Shown: positions 1 through 5,308 of the stretch, piece after piece
Position numbering within the stretch: the stretch's first letter is position 1
How the letters are laid out: every line of letters begins with the position of its first letter
Source: an uncultured Oscillospiraceae bacterium
GTDB lineage: Bacteria > Bacillota > Clostridia > Oscillospirales > Oscillospiraceae
Length of the DNA: 5,362 nt
Assembly (NCBI GenBank): GCA_934675115.1
Contig: CAKUPH010000114.1
Location: forward strand, 1 to 5,362
Reading direction: 5' to 3'
Translations under genes and position numbers: made by a program
The notes under the pieces: model-generated
Seen by the model: the letters and a program-made list of their open reading frames with translations, nothing else
Databases searched by the model: none
Told to the model about the DNA's origin: nothing

Positions 1-626
1 TGCCCGGACATGCAGGTGGAATCGCTGCCGCCGGCGTCGTCCAGCTTGCCCTTGATGCTGTCCAGCAGGCCGCAGACCGTCGCGCAGTCCTGCCCGGGGA
101 TCCTGCTCTGCTTCTTCCAGAAGTCCCAGTAGCCGTTGCTCTCCCGGTTTTCAATGTGCAGGAATTTGTGCGCCGGAATGGTCACGAAATAAGTTTTGAC
201 GCCGTCCTGTGATTTGATCATACCGATCTCTCCCAATCCTAAGATGTAGCGGTCAAAGGGGTGGATCTTTGTGCGCAGCACCACGGGCCGCGGCTGACGG
301 CGGTAGGCGCTGGGCGTGACGCCGTAGGTCTGCCGGAATGCGCGGGTAAAGGCTTCATTGGAGGAAAAGCCGTGATCCAGCGCAATGTCCAGCAGGCTTT
401 TGTCGCTGTCCCGGACCTCCTTCAGCGCAAAGGCCAGCTTCCGCTGCCGCAGGTATTCCCGCAGGGGCATCCCCGCGATCTCGCTGAATTTTCGCGTGGT
501 ATAGAACTCCGAATACCCAAGCCGCCGGGAAAGGGCGCAAAGGGTCAGCGCCTCATCATCGTGGGCCTGAATGCAACGGTCGATCTCGTCCACGACGGTC
601 TGGATCAGTTTTCTCCATTCGTACAT
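1..626 (-). CDS. AraC-family transcriptional regulator, N-terminal HTH plus effector domain (3' end cut off)
   Basis: This is the first 208 codons of a DNA-binding regulator whose C-terminus lies beyond the left edge. Two helix-turn-helix units of the AraC/XylS type are visible, at about residues 27-50 (LSRRLGYSEFYTTRKFSEIAG) and 77-105 (LDIALDHGFSSNEAFTRAFR, then the family signature YGVTPSAYRR). The DNA-binding domain is N-terminal and is followed from about residue 115 by a region starting VVLRTKIHPFDRY and containing YFVTIPAHKFLHIEN and YWDFWKKQ. This order resembles Rob-type regulators with a C-terminal effector-binding domain, so ligand sensing is plausible but the ligand is unknown. 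The ATG at 626 has an AGGAG 9 nt upstream. An in-frame ATG at 635 directly abuts that AGGAG and is unlikely to be used. A strong terminator lies upstream, so the gene probably has its own promoter. The family is clear; the target genes are not. Confidence 0.92.
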   Translation of the reverse strand, partial: MYEWRKLIQTVVDEIDRCIQAHDDEALTLCALSRRLGYSEFYTTRKFSEIAGMPLREYLRQRKLAFALKEVRDSDKSLLDIALDHGFSSNEAFTRAFRQTYGVTPSAYRRQPRPVVLRTKIHPFDRYILGLGEIGMIKSQDGVKTYFVTIPAHKFLHIENRESNGYWDFWKKQSRIPGQDCATVCGLLDSIKGKLDDAGGSDSTCMSG

Positions 627-641
627 ACAATCCATCTCCTG

Positions 642-691
642 TTGATCGCTCTGGAGCTATCATACTGCAATTTGATCGGTGGCGCTTGATC
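642..691 (-). promoter_or_regulatory. Putative promoter/operator region of the AraC-family gene
   Basis: On the minus strand a TATGAT hexamer at 659-664 sits about 20 nt above the ribosome-binding site of the AraC-family gene and could be a -10 box. No good -35 box lies at the right distance. Around it are three same-orientation copies of TTGATC (plus-strand reading) at 642-647, 672-677 and 686-691. The first two extend to TTGATCGCT and TTGATCGGT, matching at 8 of 9 bases and set 30 bp apart, about three helical turns. Repeats flanking a promoter fit autoregulation by an AraC-type protein, but six-base repeats can arise by chance, so this is tentative. Confidence 0.3.
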
Positions 692-710
692 TGTCTTGCG
701 GTGATACAGC

Positions 711-747
711 AAAAAACGCATGACCGATATGACCGGTCATGCGTTTT
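711..747 (-). terminator. Strong intrinsic terminator after the zinc-ribbon gene
   Basis: A perfect 14-bp inverted repeat pairs 713-726 with 734-747 around a 7-nt loop (727-733). Read on the minus strand, the right arm ends in a run of six T (711-716). This is a standard rho-independent terminator about 24 nt past the stop of the zinc-ribbon gene. The plus-strand reading also ends in four T, so the hairpin could stop transcripts from both directions, although no plus-strand gene is seen here. The loop-proximal part contains the 12-bp palindrome ATGACCGGTCAT at 729-740. Confidence 0.88.
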
Positions 748-770
748 CTATGTTGATCCAGTTTTACCGA

Positions 771-1049
771 TCAGCCCTGCTCACGCATCTTGGCGAAGCA
801 CTCGCTGCAGTACACAGGACGGTCAGACTTCGGCTCGAAGGGAACCTTGGCCTCGCCGCCGCAGGCAGCGCAGGTAGCGGTAAAGTACTCACGGGGGCCA
901 CGGGCAGCAGCCTTGCGGGCATCGCGGCAGGCCTTGCAGCGCTGCGGCTCGTTCTGGAAGCCGCGCTCAGCGTAGAACTCCTGCTCACCGGCGGTAAACA
1001 CGAACTCCTGGCCGCACTCTTTGCAAACTAAAGTCTTGTCTTCGTACAT
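771..1049 (-). CDS. Small two-site zinc-ribbon protein (zf-trcl plus CxxC-x17-CxxC)
   Basis: A 92-residue soluble protein with eight cysteines in four CxxC pairs: C9/C12, C38/C41, C60/C63 and C81/C84. The first two pairs, 25 residues apart, frame a segment containing EFVFTAGEQEFYAERGF that resembles the 'probable zinc-ribbon' (zf-trcl) family. The last two pairs are exactly 17 residues apart, matching the CxxC-x17-CxxC family. Each half should bind one zinc ion. A basic stretch (about 42-53, RDARKAAARGPR) joins them. The role is unknown; binding to nucleic acid or to a protein partner is a reasonable inference for such ribbons. The ATG at 1049 has AGAGAGGG (1057-1064) upstream at 7 nt. The gene follows the sigH-like gene after 97 nt and is closed by a strong terminator, so the two may share a transcript. 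No signal peptide or membrane segment is seen. Confidence 0.9.
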   Translation of the reverse strand: MYEDKTLVCKECGQEFVFTAGEQEFYAERGFQNEPQRCKACRDARKAAARGPREYFTATCAACGGEAKVPFEPKSDRPVYCSECFAKMREQG

Positions 1050-1086
1050 GGAAATACCCTCTCTTTGACTTGCCCAGGCCCGGAAC

Positions 1087-1116
1087 TTAACCGATCATGC
1101 TGGGGCAGTATAATAT
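1087..1116. promoter_or_regulatory. AT-rich -10-like element readable on both strands
   Basis: The stretch AGTATAATATT in the sigH-like/zinc-ribbon gap reads as a -10 box on either strand. On the minus strand TATACT (1107-1112) or the overlapping TATTAT could start a transcript for the zinc-ribbon gene, but no good -35 box is found. On the plus strand TTAACC (1087-1092), a 16-bp spacer and TATAAT (1109-1114) would fire antisense into the sigH-like gene. Both readings are weak and no transcript evidence can be had from sequence alone. Confidence 0.25.
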
Positions 1117-1118
1117 TT

Positions 1119-1141
1119 GCGTCAGCTTTCGCTGATTACGC
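1119..1141 (-). other. Small hairpin just after the sigH-like stop
   Basis: On the minus strand, starting 5 nt past the TAA of the sigma gene, TCAGC-GAAA-GCTGA (1122-1135) forms a 5-bp stem with a GNRA-type tetraloop. GCG and CGC outside it extend the stem across a 3-nt bulge. It is followed by AAATATTATA rather than a T run, so it does not look like a proper terminator. It might stabilise the 3' end of the sigma mRNA or cause weak attenuation before the zinc-ribbon gene. Confidence 0.3.
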
Positions 1142-1146
1142 CGGAA

Positions 1147-1698
1147 TTAGTCCGCGACCTTGCGCCGGATGCGCTGGATCGCGTTGTCCACCGATTTGGA
1201 CGACCTTCCCAACTGGCGGCCGATCTCGTCGTAGGTCAGCCCGGCCAGATACAAAGACAAAATGCTCTTTTCCAACGAGGACAAACGATCCTCAAGCCGC
1301 CTGAGCCGCTCGCTGTCCTCTTCCCTGTCGATCAGCGATTCCTCCGGGCCTGAAATCATGTCCGGAAGCGCCTCCATGGGAATGCTGTTGTTCAGCGGCG
1401 CATGCTTTCCCCGGGCCGCCGCCGTAATGACGGAACGGATCCGGTTGCGGATGCAGACCTCGGCAAAGGTCCGGAAGGAGGCGTCCCGCTCCGAATCAAA
1501 CTCCCGGATGGCCTTGAGCAGGCCGAACATGGCCTCCTGAATTAGATCCTCGCTGTCGCCGCCGGTCAGAAAGTAGGGCCGGGCACAAATACGCACCAAG
1601 CGATTGTACCGCAAAACCAAAACTTCCTCTGCGATACGGTCGCCTGATGCGGCTAAAGTGCAAAGAGTCTCGTCGCTATATTGATGTTTATCACGCAT
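1147..1698 (-). CDS. sigH: RNA polymerase sigma factor, SigH/Spo0H-like, 183 aa
   Basis: An alternative sigma-70-family factor that would direct core RNA polymerase to its own promoter set. Numbered from the ATG at 1698, region 2 spans about 24-96: a core-binding stretch DLIQEAMFGLLKAIREFD (51-68), then region 2.3/2.4 SFRTFAEVCIRNRIRSV and a KHAPLN motif (98-103). Region 4 spans about 139-181, with the helix-turn-helix YDEIGRQLGRSSKSVDNAIQ. As I recall the Bacillus subtilis SigH sequence (about 218 aa), these motifs match it closely (PYFL.G.D.EDLIQE, KH.PLN, KS.DNA.QR). This protein is shorter, with a reduced linker and no tail after RIRRKVAD. Start choice: ATG 1698 has a weak GGA 7 nt upstream; ATG 1710 is possible but would be almost leaderless. 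The frame stays open to a TTG at 1755, but that TTG lies in the -35 box. SigH class is likely; orthology to sporulation SigH is less sure because of its location beside glmM. Confidence 0.85.
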   Translation of the reverse strand: MRDKHQYSDETLCTLAASGDRIAEEVLVLRYNRLVRICARPYFLTGGDSEDLIQEAMFGLLKAIREFDSERDASFRTFAEVCIRNRIRSVITAAARGKHAPLNNSIPMEALPDMISGPEESLIDREEDSERLRRLEDRLSSLEKSILSLYLAGLTYDEIGRQLGRSSKSVDNAIQRIRRKVAD

Positions 1699-1725
1699 TG
1701 TTGATTCCATACAATTTACGTAGTT

Positions 1726-1755
1726 ATTATAACCCACTCCCCTGTTGAATGTCAA
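1726..1755 (-). promoter_or_regulatory. Perfect-consensus vegetative (sigma-A type) promoter of the sigH-like gene
   Basis: Minus-strand TTGACA (1750-1755) and TATAAT (1726-1731) match both consensus hexamers exactly, with an 18-bp spacer. The upstream side, about 1756-1780, is AT-rich with runs of A and T that could act as an UP element. Transcription should begin near 1719-1721, leaving a leader of about 21-23 nt to the ATG at 1698, or about 9-11 nt to the ATG at 1710. The promoter starts 24 nt after the glmM stop codon, so the sigma gene can be expressed apart from the ruv-glmM unit. Confidence 0.88.
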
Positions 1756-1779
1756 TAGTCCATAGAAAATATTTTGAAA

Positions 1780-3153
1780 TTATAGGGATTTTTCGTTTAA
1801 TTTTATAAGCTCCGCCAGTTCCTGCGCGCATTTCTGGGCCTGAGCCTCGTCTTTTCCCTCCACCATGACGCGGATGAGGGCTTCCGTACCCGAGGGACGG
1901 ACAAGCACGCGTCCGCTTCCGGCCAGAGCATTTTCCTGCTCCGCCACCGCTTCCTTCAGCCAATCCGCCGCCATGATCTGCTCTTTTTTCGGATTTCCGC
2001 CGGAAATGGGGACGTTGATAAGCATCTGCGGGTAGCGGACGCACTGGCCGAACAGCTCAGACGCCTTTTCCCCGCTCTTCTGGAGCAGGTTCAGGATCTG
2101 GAGGGCGGTCAGCTCGCCGTCTCCGGTGGTGGCATACTCTAAAAAGATCATGTGGCCGGACTGTTCGCCGCCGATGACGTAGCCCTTCTCCTGCATCCGC
2201 TCCAGCACGTTGCGGTCGCCCACATTGGTGCACTCAACATTCATGCCGTGTTCCTTGACGAACATATGCAGGCCGATGTTGGACATGATGGTGGCCACTA
2301 CGGTGTTGCCGGACAGCTTGCCCTGCTCCTTGAGGGCCAGCCCGCACAGCGCCATGATCTGGTCGCCGTCAATCTCATTGCCCAGCTCATCCACCGCGAG
2401 ACAGCGGTCAGCGTCACCGTCGAAGGCAATGCCGATGTCGTACTTGCCCGCGGTGACCATGGCGGCCAGCGCGTCCAGATGGGTGGAGCCGCACTTGTTG
2501 TTGATGTTGATGCCGTCAGGGTCGGCGTTGATCACGTCGGTCTGAAGCTTGAGAAACCGGTCGAACAGACGGCCCGCCGTGGCAGAGGCCGCGCCGTTGG
2601 CGCAGTCCACCAGAATGCGCAGGCCGTGGAGGTCGCCGTCCACGGTGCTCACCAGATGGTCGATATAGTCGTCCGCCGCCTTGGGGGCCACATAGTGGAC
2701 CTTGCCGATGCCGCCGTGGGTGCGCATGGGGACGTTGTTGTGCCCGAAGAGAACGATGTCCTCGATGCGCTCCTCCAGCGCATCGGACAGCTTAAAGCCC
2801 TGTCCGTTGAAGATTTTGATGCCGTTGTGCTCGAAGGGGTTGTGTGAGGCGGAGATCACGATGCCCGCGTCCGCCTTCTCGTCCACCGTAACCCACGCCA
2901 CGCCCGGAGTTGGCAGCGTGCCCAGATCCAGCACATCCGCCCCGGCGGTGCACAGTCCGGCAATCAGCGCGCCCTTGAGCAGGTCGCCGGAAATGCGCGT
3001 ATCCTTGCCGATGGCCACCAGCGGGCGGGTGCCCTCCGCCTTGCCCTCGGCCAGAACGGTAGCGGCCGCAAGGCCGACCTTATAGGCCAGATCGGCATCC
3101 AGCCCGGCGTTGACCACGCCGCGAATGCCGTCGGTCCCAAACAGTTTACCCAT
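1780..3153 (-). CDS. glmM: Phosphoglucosamine mutase
   Basis: Converts glucosamine-6-phosphate to glucosamine-1-phosphate in the cytoplasm, the step before UDP-GlcNAc formation for peptidoglycan and other glycans. It is an alpha-D-phosphohexomutase of 457 residues, close to the usual 445-450. It opens with MGKLFGTDGIRG. The catalytic phosphoserine loop is SASHNP at 101-106, with Ser103 as the expected phosphoserine. The metal-binding loop is DGDAD at 245-249. The sugar-specificity loop is GGEQSGH at 328-334. The phosphate-binding loop RPSGTE lies at 419-424. All four active-site elements are intact. The ATG at 3153 has GAGGTG (3165-3170) upstream at 11 nt. It lies 19 nt after the SdpI-like gene and is probably cotranscribed with it and ruvAB. 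No hairpin terminator follows the stop; the sigH-like promoter comes next. Confidence 0.97.
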   Translation of the reverse strand: MGKLFGTDGIRGVVNAGLDADLAYKVGLAAATVLAEGKAEGTRPLVAIGKDTRISGDLLKGALIAGLCTAGADVLDLGTLPTPGVAWVTVDEKADAGIVISASHNPFEHNGIKIFNGQGFKLSDALEERIEDIVLFGHNNVPMRTHGGIGKVHYVAPKAADDYIDHLVSTVDGDLHGLRILVDCANGAASATAGRLFDRFLKLQTDVINADPDGININNKCGSTHLDALAAMVTAGKYDIGIAFDGDADRCLAVDELGNEIDGDQIMALCGLALKEQGKLSGNTVVATIMSNIGLHMFVKEHGMNVECTNVGDRNVLERMQEKGYVIGGEQSGHMIFLEYATTGDGELTALQILNLLQKSGEKASELFGQCVRYPQMLINVPISGGNPKKEQIMAADWLKEAVAEQENALAGSGRVLVRPSGTEALIRVMVEGKDEAQAQKCAQELAELIKLNEKSL

Positions 3154-3172
3154 AATTAAAATTTCACCTCAA

Positions 3173-3544
3173 TCAAATTCCAAACACACGCTTCAGCGCC
3201 CGCTCTGTTGCTGCAAGCGACGCAGCGGCAGGCAGCAATTCGAGGCATGTGATGATCCCGCCAACTATGCCGACCACGGCAGCATCCAGCGTGACAGTTC
3301 CCAGAAGGATCATAGATAACACAACAAAAACAGCAGAAAACCATCCGCACCTTACCCACATTCTCCCGCAATACCTGTGGGCATAATCCCAAGCCTGTTT
3401 GCTGGACATGGAGCGCCGGGTACGATAGCCAAAAACGGCATTGATGGAGCTCGGCGGCTTTTGCTGCCAACGATACCCCAAAAACAGCATGGCGACTGGG
3501 AGCAGAAGAACGCAGATAAGCATAAATACATAAAACCCGATCAT
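3173..3544 (-). CDS. SdpI-family small membrane protein
   Basis: A 123-residue protein with three likely membrane segments, at about 2-23, 67-86 and 88-110. Between the first and second is the SdpI-family signature: NAVFGYRTRRSM (35-46), then QAWDYAHRYCGRMW (50-63). The end has the family-like LLPAAASLAATERAL. Bacillus SdpI has about 207 residues, gives immunity to the SdpC toxin and takes part in signalling; short proteins with only this conserved domain are common and mostly uncharacterised. No sdpC- or sdpR-like gene is visible here, so immunity is only a hypothesis. The start is ATG 3544, with GGAG (3553-3556) 8 nt upstream; an in-frame GTG at 3553 overlaps that site and is unlikely. It lies 15 nt after ruvB and 19 nt before glmM. 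G+C across 3181-3540 is about 53% by hand count, against about 66% in three sampled 60-nt lines of ruvB. Confidence 0.85.
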   Translation of the reverse strand: MIGFYVFMLICVLLLPVAMLFLGYRWQQKPPSSINAVFGYRTRRSMSSKQAWDYAHRYCGRMWVRCGWFSAVFVVLSMILLGTVTLDAAVVGIVGGIITCLELLPAAASLAATERALKRVFGI

Positions 3545-3559
3545 ACCAACCACTCCGTT

Positions 3560-4621
3560 TTACAGCGTCAGCTGGTCCATGCCCCCGCCGCCGGGCACGG
3601 CGATGCCCAGATGCTCATATGCCTTCCGGGTGACGCAGCGGCCCCGGGGCGTCCGGGTGAGAAAGCCCAGCTGCATAAGGTACGGCTCGTAGACATCCTC
3701 CAGCGTGACAGACTCCTCGTTGATGGTGGCGGCCAGCGTATCCAGCCCCACCGGGCCGCCGGCATAGTTTTCGATAATGCTGGTGAGCATCCGGCGGTCG
3801 ATGTTGTCAAGGCCCAGCTCATCGATCTCCAGCGCCCGCAGAGCCCGGTCCGCTACGCCGCGGGTGATGACGCCCCCGGCGGTCACCTGCGCAAAGTCCC
3901 GCACCCGGCGGAGCATCCGGTTGGCGATACGGGGCGTTCCCCGGCTGCGCCGGGCGATTTCCAGCGCACCGTCCTGCTCAATGGGCACGTCAAGGATCCC
4001 GGCAGAACGGGTGACGATGCTGGCCAGCTCCTCCGGCGAGTACAGCTCCAGCCGCAGCGTCACGCCGAACCGGTCCCGCAGCGGAGCGGACAGCTGGCCC
4101 GCCCGGGTAGTGGCCCCGATGAGGGTGAACTTCGGCAGATCCAGCCGGATGGAGTTGGCCGACGGCCCCTTGCCGATGATGATATCGATGGCATAGTCTT
4201 CCATGGCGGGATACAGGATTTCCTCCACAGAGCGGTTGAGCCGGTGGATCTCATCCACGAACAGGATGTCGTTTTCCTGCAAATTGGTCAGCAGCGCAGC
4301 CAGATCTCCCGGCTTTTCGATAGCGGGGCCGGAGGTGATGCGGATGTTGACCCCCATTTCGTTGGCAATGATGCCGGACAGGGTGGTCTTGCCCAGCCCC
4401 GGGGGACCGTGGAGCAGAACGTGGTCCAGCGGTTCGCCCCGCATTTTGGCCGCCTCAATAAAAATGGACAGGTTTTCCTTTGCCTTGCTCTGGCCGATGT
4501 ACTCGTCCAACCGGCGGGGCCGCAGAGAGCCTTCCCCTTCATCCCCCGGTGTCAGCGATGTCGTGACCAGCGATTCCGGGGAATCGGCTTCAAAGTCCTG
4601 ATTGGAAAAGTCAATGCTCAA
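3560..4621 (-). CDS. ruvB: Holliday junction branch-migration DNA helicase RuvB
   Basis: AAA+ motor of the RuvABC resolvasome. Hexameric rings load on either side of RuvA at a four-way junction and pump DNA by ATP hydrolysis. At 353 residues it is slightly longer than usual (about 330-345) because of an acidic N-terminal tail before [13 protein letters not shown] (32-44). Visible motifs are Walker [10 protein letters not shown] (72-80), Walker B with DEIH (123-126), sensor 1 GATTRAG (169-175), the arginine-finger segment APLRDRFG (179-186, probable finger R182) and sensor 2 RGTPRIANR (227-235). The C-terminal winged helix runs from about 268 and contains [16 protein letters not shown] and [18 protein letters not shown]. 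The start is TTG at 4621, with GAGG (4632-4635) 10 nt upstream; the next in-frame Met is residue 60, too late to be the start. It sits between ruvA and the SdpI-like gene. Confidence 0.97.
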   Translation of the reverse strand: MSIDFSNQDFEADSPESLVTTSLTPGDEGEGSLRPRRLDEYIGQSKAKENLSIFIEAAKMRGEPLDHVLLHGPPGLGKTTLSGIIANEMGVNIRITSGPAIEKPGDLAALLTNLQENDILFVDEIHRLNRSVEEILYPAMEDYAIDIIIGKGPSANSIRLDLPKFTLIGATTRAGQLSAPLRDRFGVTLRLELYSPEELASIVTRSAGILDVPIEQDGALEIARRSRGTPRIANRMLRRVRDFAQVTAGGVITRGVADRALRALEIDELGLDNIDRRMLTSIIENYAGGPVGLDTLAATINEESVTLEDVYEPYLMQLGFLTRTPRGRCVTRKAYEHLGIAVPGGGGMDQLTL

Positions 4622-4641
4622 AATGTCACTTCCTCTTGAAC

Positions 4642-4656
4642 CGGCGTCCTACGCCG
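4642..4656 (-). other. Short hairpin in the ruvA-ruvB gap
   Basis: A perfect 6-bp GC-rich stem, CGGCGT pairing with ACGCCG around a 3-nt loop (AGG on the minus strand), lies in the 55-nt gap between ruvA and ruvB, 6 nt before the ruvB ribosome-binding site. No T run follows, so it is not an intrinsic terminator. In mRNA it could affect access to the ruvB start or mark a processing site; chance is also possible for so short a stem. Confidence 0.3.
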
Positions 4657-4676
4657 CACACATCCGACATAAAACG

Positions 4677-5285
4677 TCATTTTACCATCTTTTTCAGCGC
4701 CTGACGGATGATCTCCTCCAGCGCCAGACCGTCAAGATCGATGCCCTTCAGCGCGGCGGCGATCTCCTGCTGGCTGTACCCCAGCACCGCCAGCGCGGCG
4801 GACGCCTCGCTGGTCTTGTTCTCCGGGATGACGGTGATGCCGCCGGCAAAGGTCTCTCCCCCGCCGCCGACGGCGGTGAACTGGCCCTTGGCCAACTTGT
4901 CTTTCAACTCCAGAATAATCCGCTGGGCAATCTTTTTCCCGATGCCCGGCGCGGAGGTCAGAGCCTTCTCGTTTTCCGATACGATGGCCATGGCCAACCC
5001 CTCCGGGCTGTTGGAGGACAGAATGGCCAGCGCAGCCTTGGGGCCGACGCCGGACACGCCGATAAGCATCTGGAAGCAGTTGAGCTCGCTCTCGCTGACA
5101 AAGCCGTACAGCTCGAAGACCTCTTCCCTCACATGAAGATAGGTATACAGCTTTGCGGTCTTGCCCACCGTCAGCGCACCCAGCGTGTGGTTGGTAGTAC
5201 GGCAGGCATACCCCACTCCGCCGCAGTCGATGACGGCCAGATAGGGCGCGATATGGGTGACATTGCCCTGAACATAGTAAAACAT
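4677..5285 (-). CDS. ruvA: Holliday junction branch-migration complex subunit RuvA
   Basis: Binds four-way DNA junctions as a tetramer or octamer and recruits RuvB for branch migration. Length is 202 residues, typical for the family. The N-terminal OB-fold (about 1-63) begins MFYYVQGNVTHIAP and contains HVREEVFELYGF (51-62), a family hallmark. Two helix-hairpin-helix motifs follow: LIGVSGVGPKAALAIL (74-89) and SAPGIGKKIAQRIILELKDKL (111-131). A variable linker (about 134-158, with GGGGET) leads to the C-terminal three-helix domain III (about 159-202) that contacts RuvB. The start is ATG 5285, with GGAGGA (5291-5296) 5 nt upstream. A longer reading would run into the ruvC stop region and is not supported. 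It lies 23 nt after ruvC and 55 nt before ruvB. Confidence 0.97.
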   Translation of the reverse strand: MFYYVQGNVTHIAPYLAVIDCGGVGYACRTTNHTLGALTVGKTAKLYTYLHVREEVFELYGFVSESELNCFQMLIGVSGVGPKAALAILSSNSPEGLAMAIVSENEKALTSAPGIGKKIAQRIILELKDKLAKGQFTAVGGGGETFAGGITVIPENKTSEASAALAVLGYSQQEIAAALKGIDLDGLALEEIIRQALKKMVK

Positions 5286-5308
5286 CGAATTCCTCCGCAG
5301 ATTGCGAT

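Noticed and set aside
261..689. 142-codon plus-strand open frame opposite the AraC-family gene
   Set aside because: The minus strand encodes clear AraC HTH motifs with a good ribosome-binding site; the plus frame shows no domain.
1779..1784. Second TATAAT on the minus strand, spanning the glmM stop codon
   Set aside because: No acceptable -35 box lies 16-18 bp upstream, and a perfect promoter follows 24 nt after the stop.
2152..2847. Long plus-strand open frame opposite glmM
   Set aside because: It lies wholly antisense to an intact glmM, matches no known fold, and is the expected shadow frame of a G+C-rich gene.
3377..4639. 420-codon plus-strand open frame opposite ruvB and the SdpI-like gene
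   Set aside because: It spans two well-supported minus-strand genes, has low-complexity composition and shows no recognisable domain.
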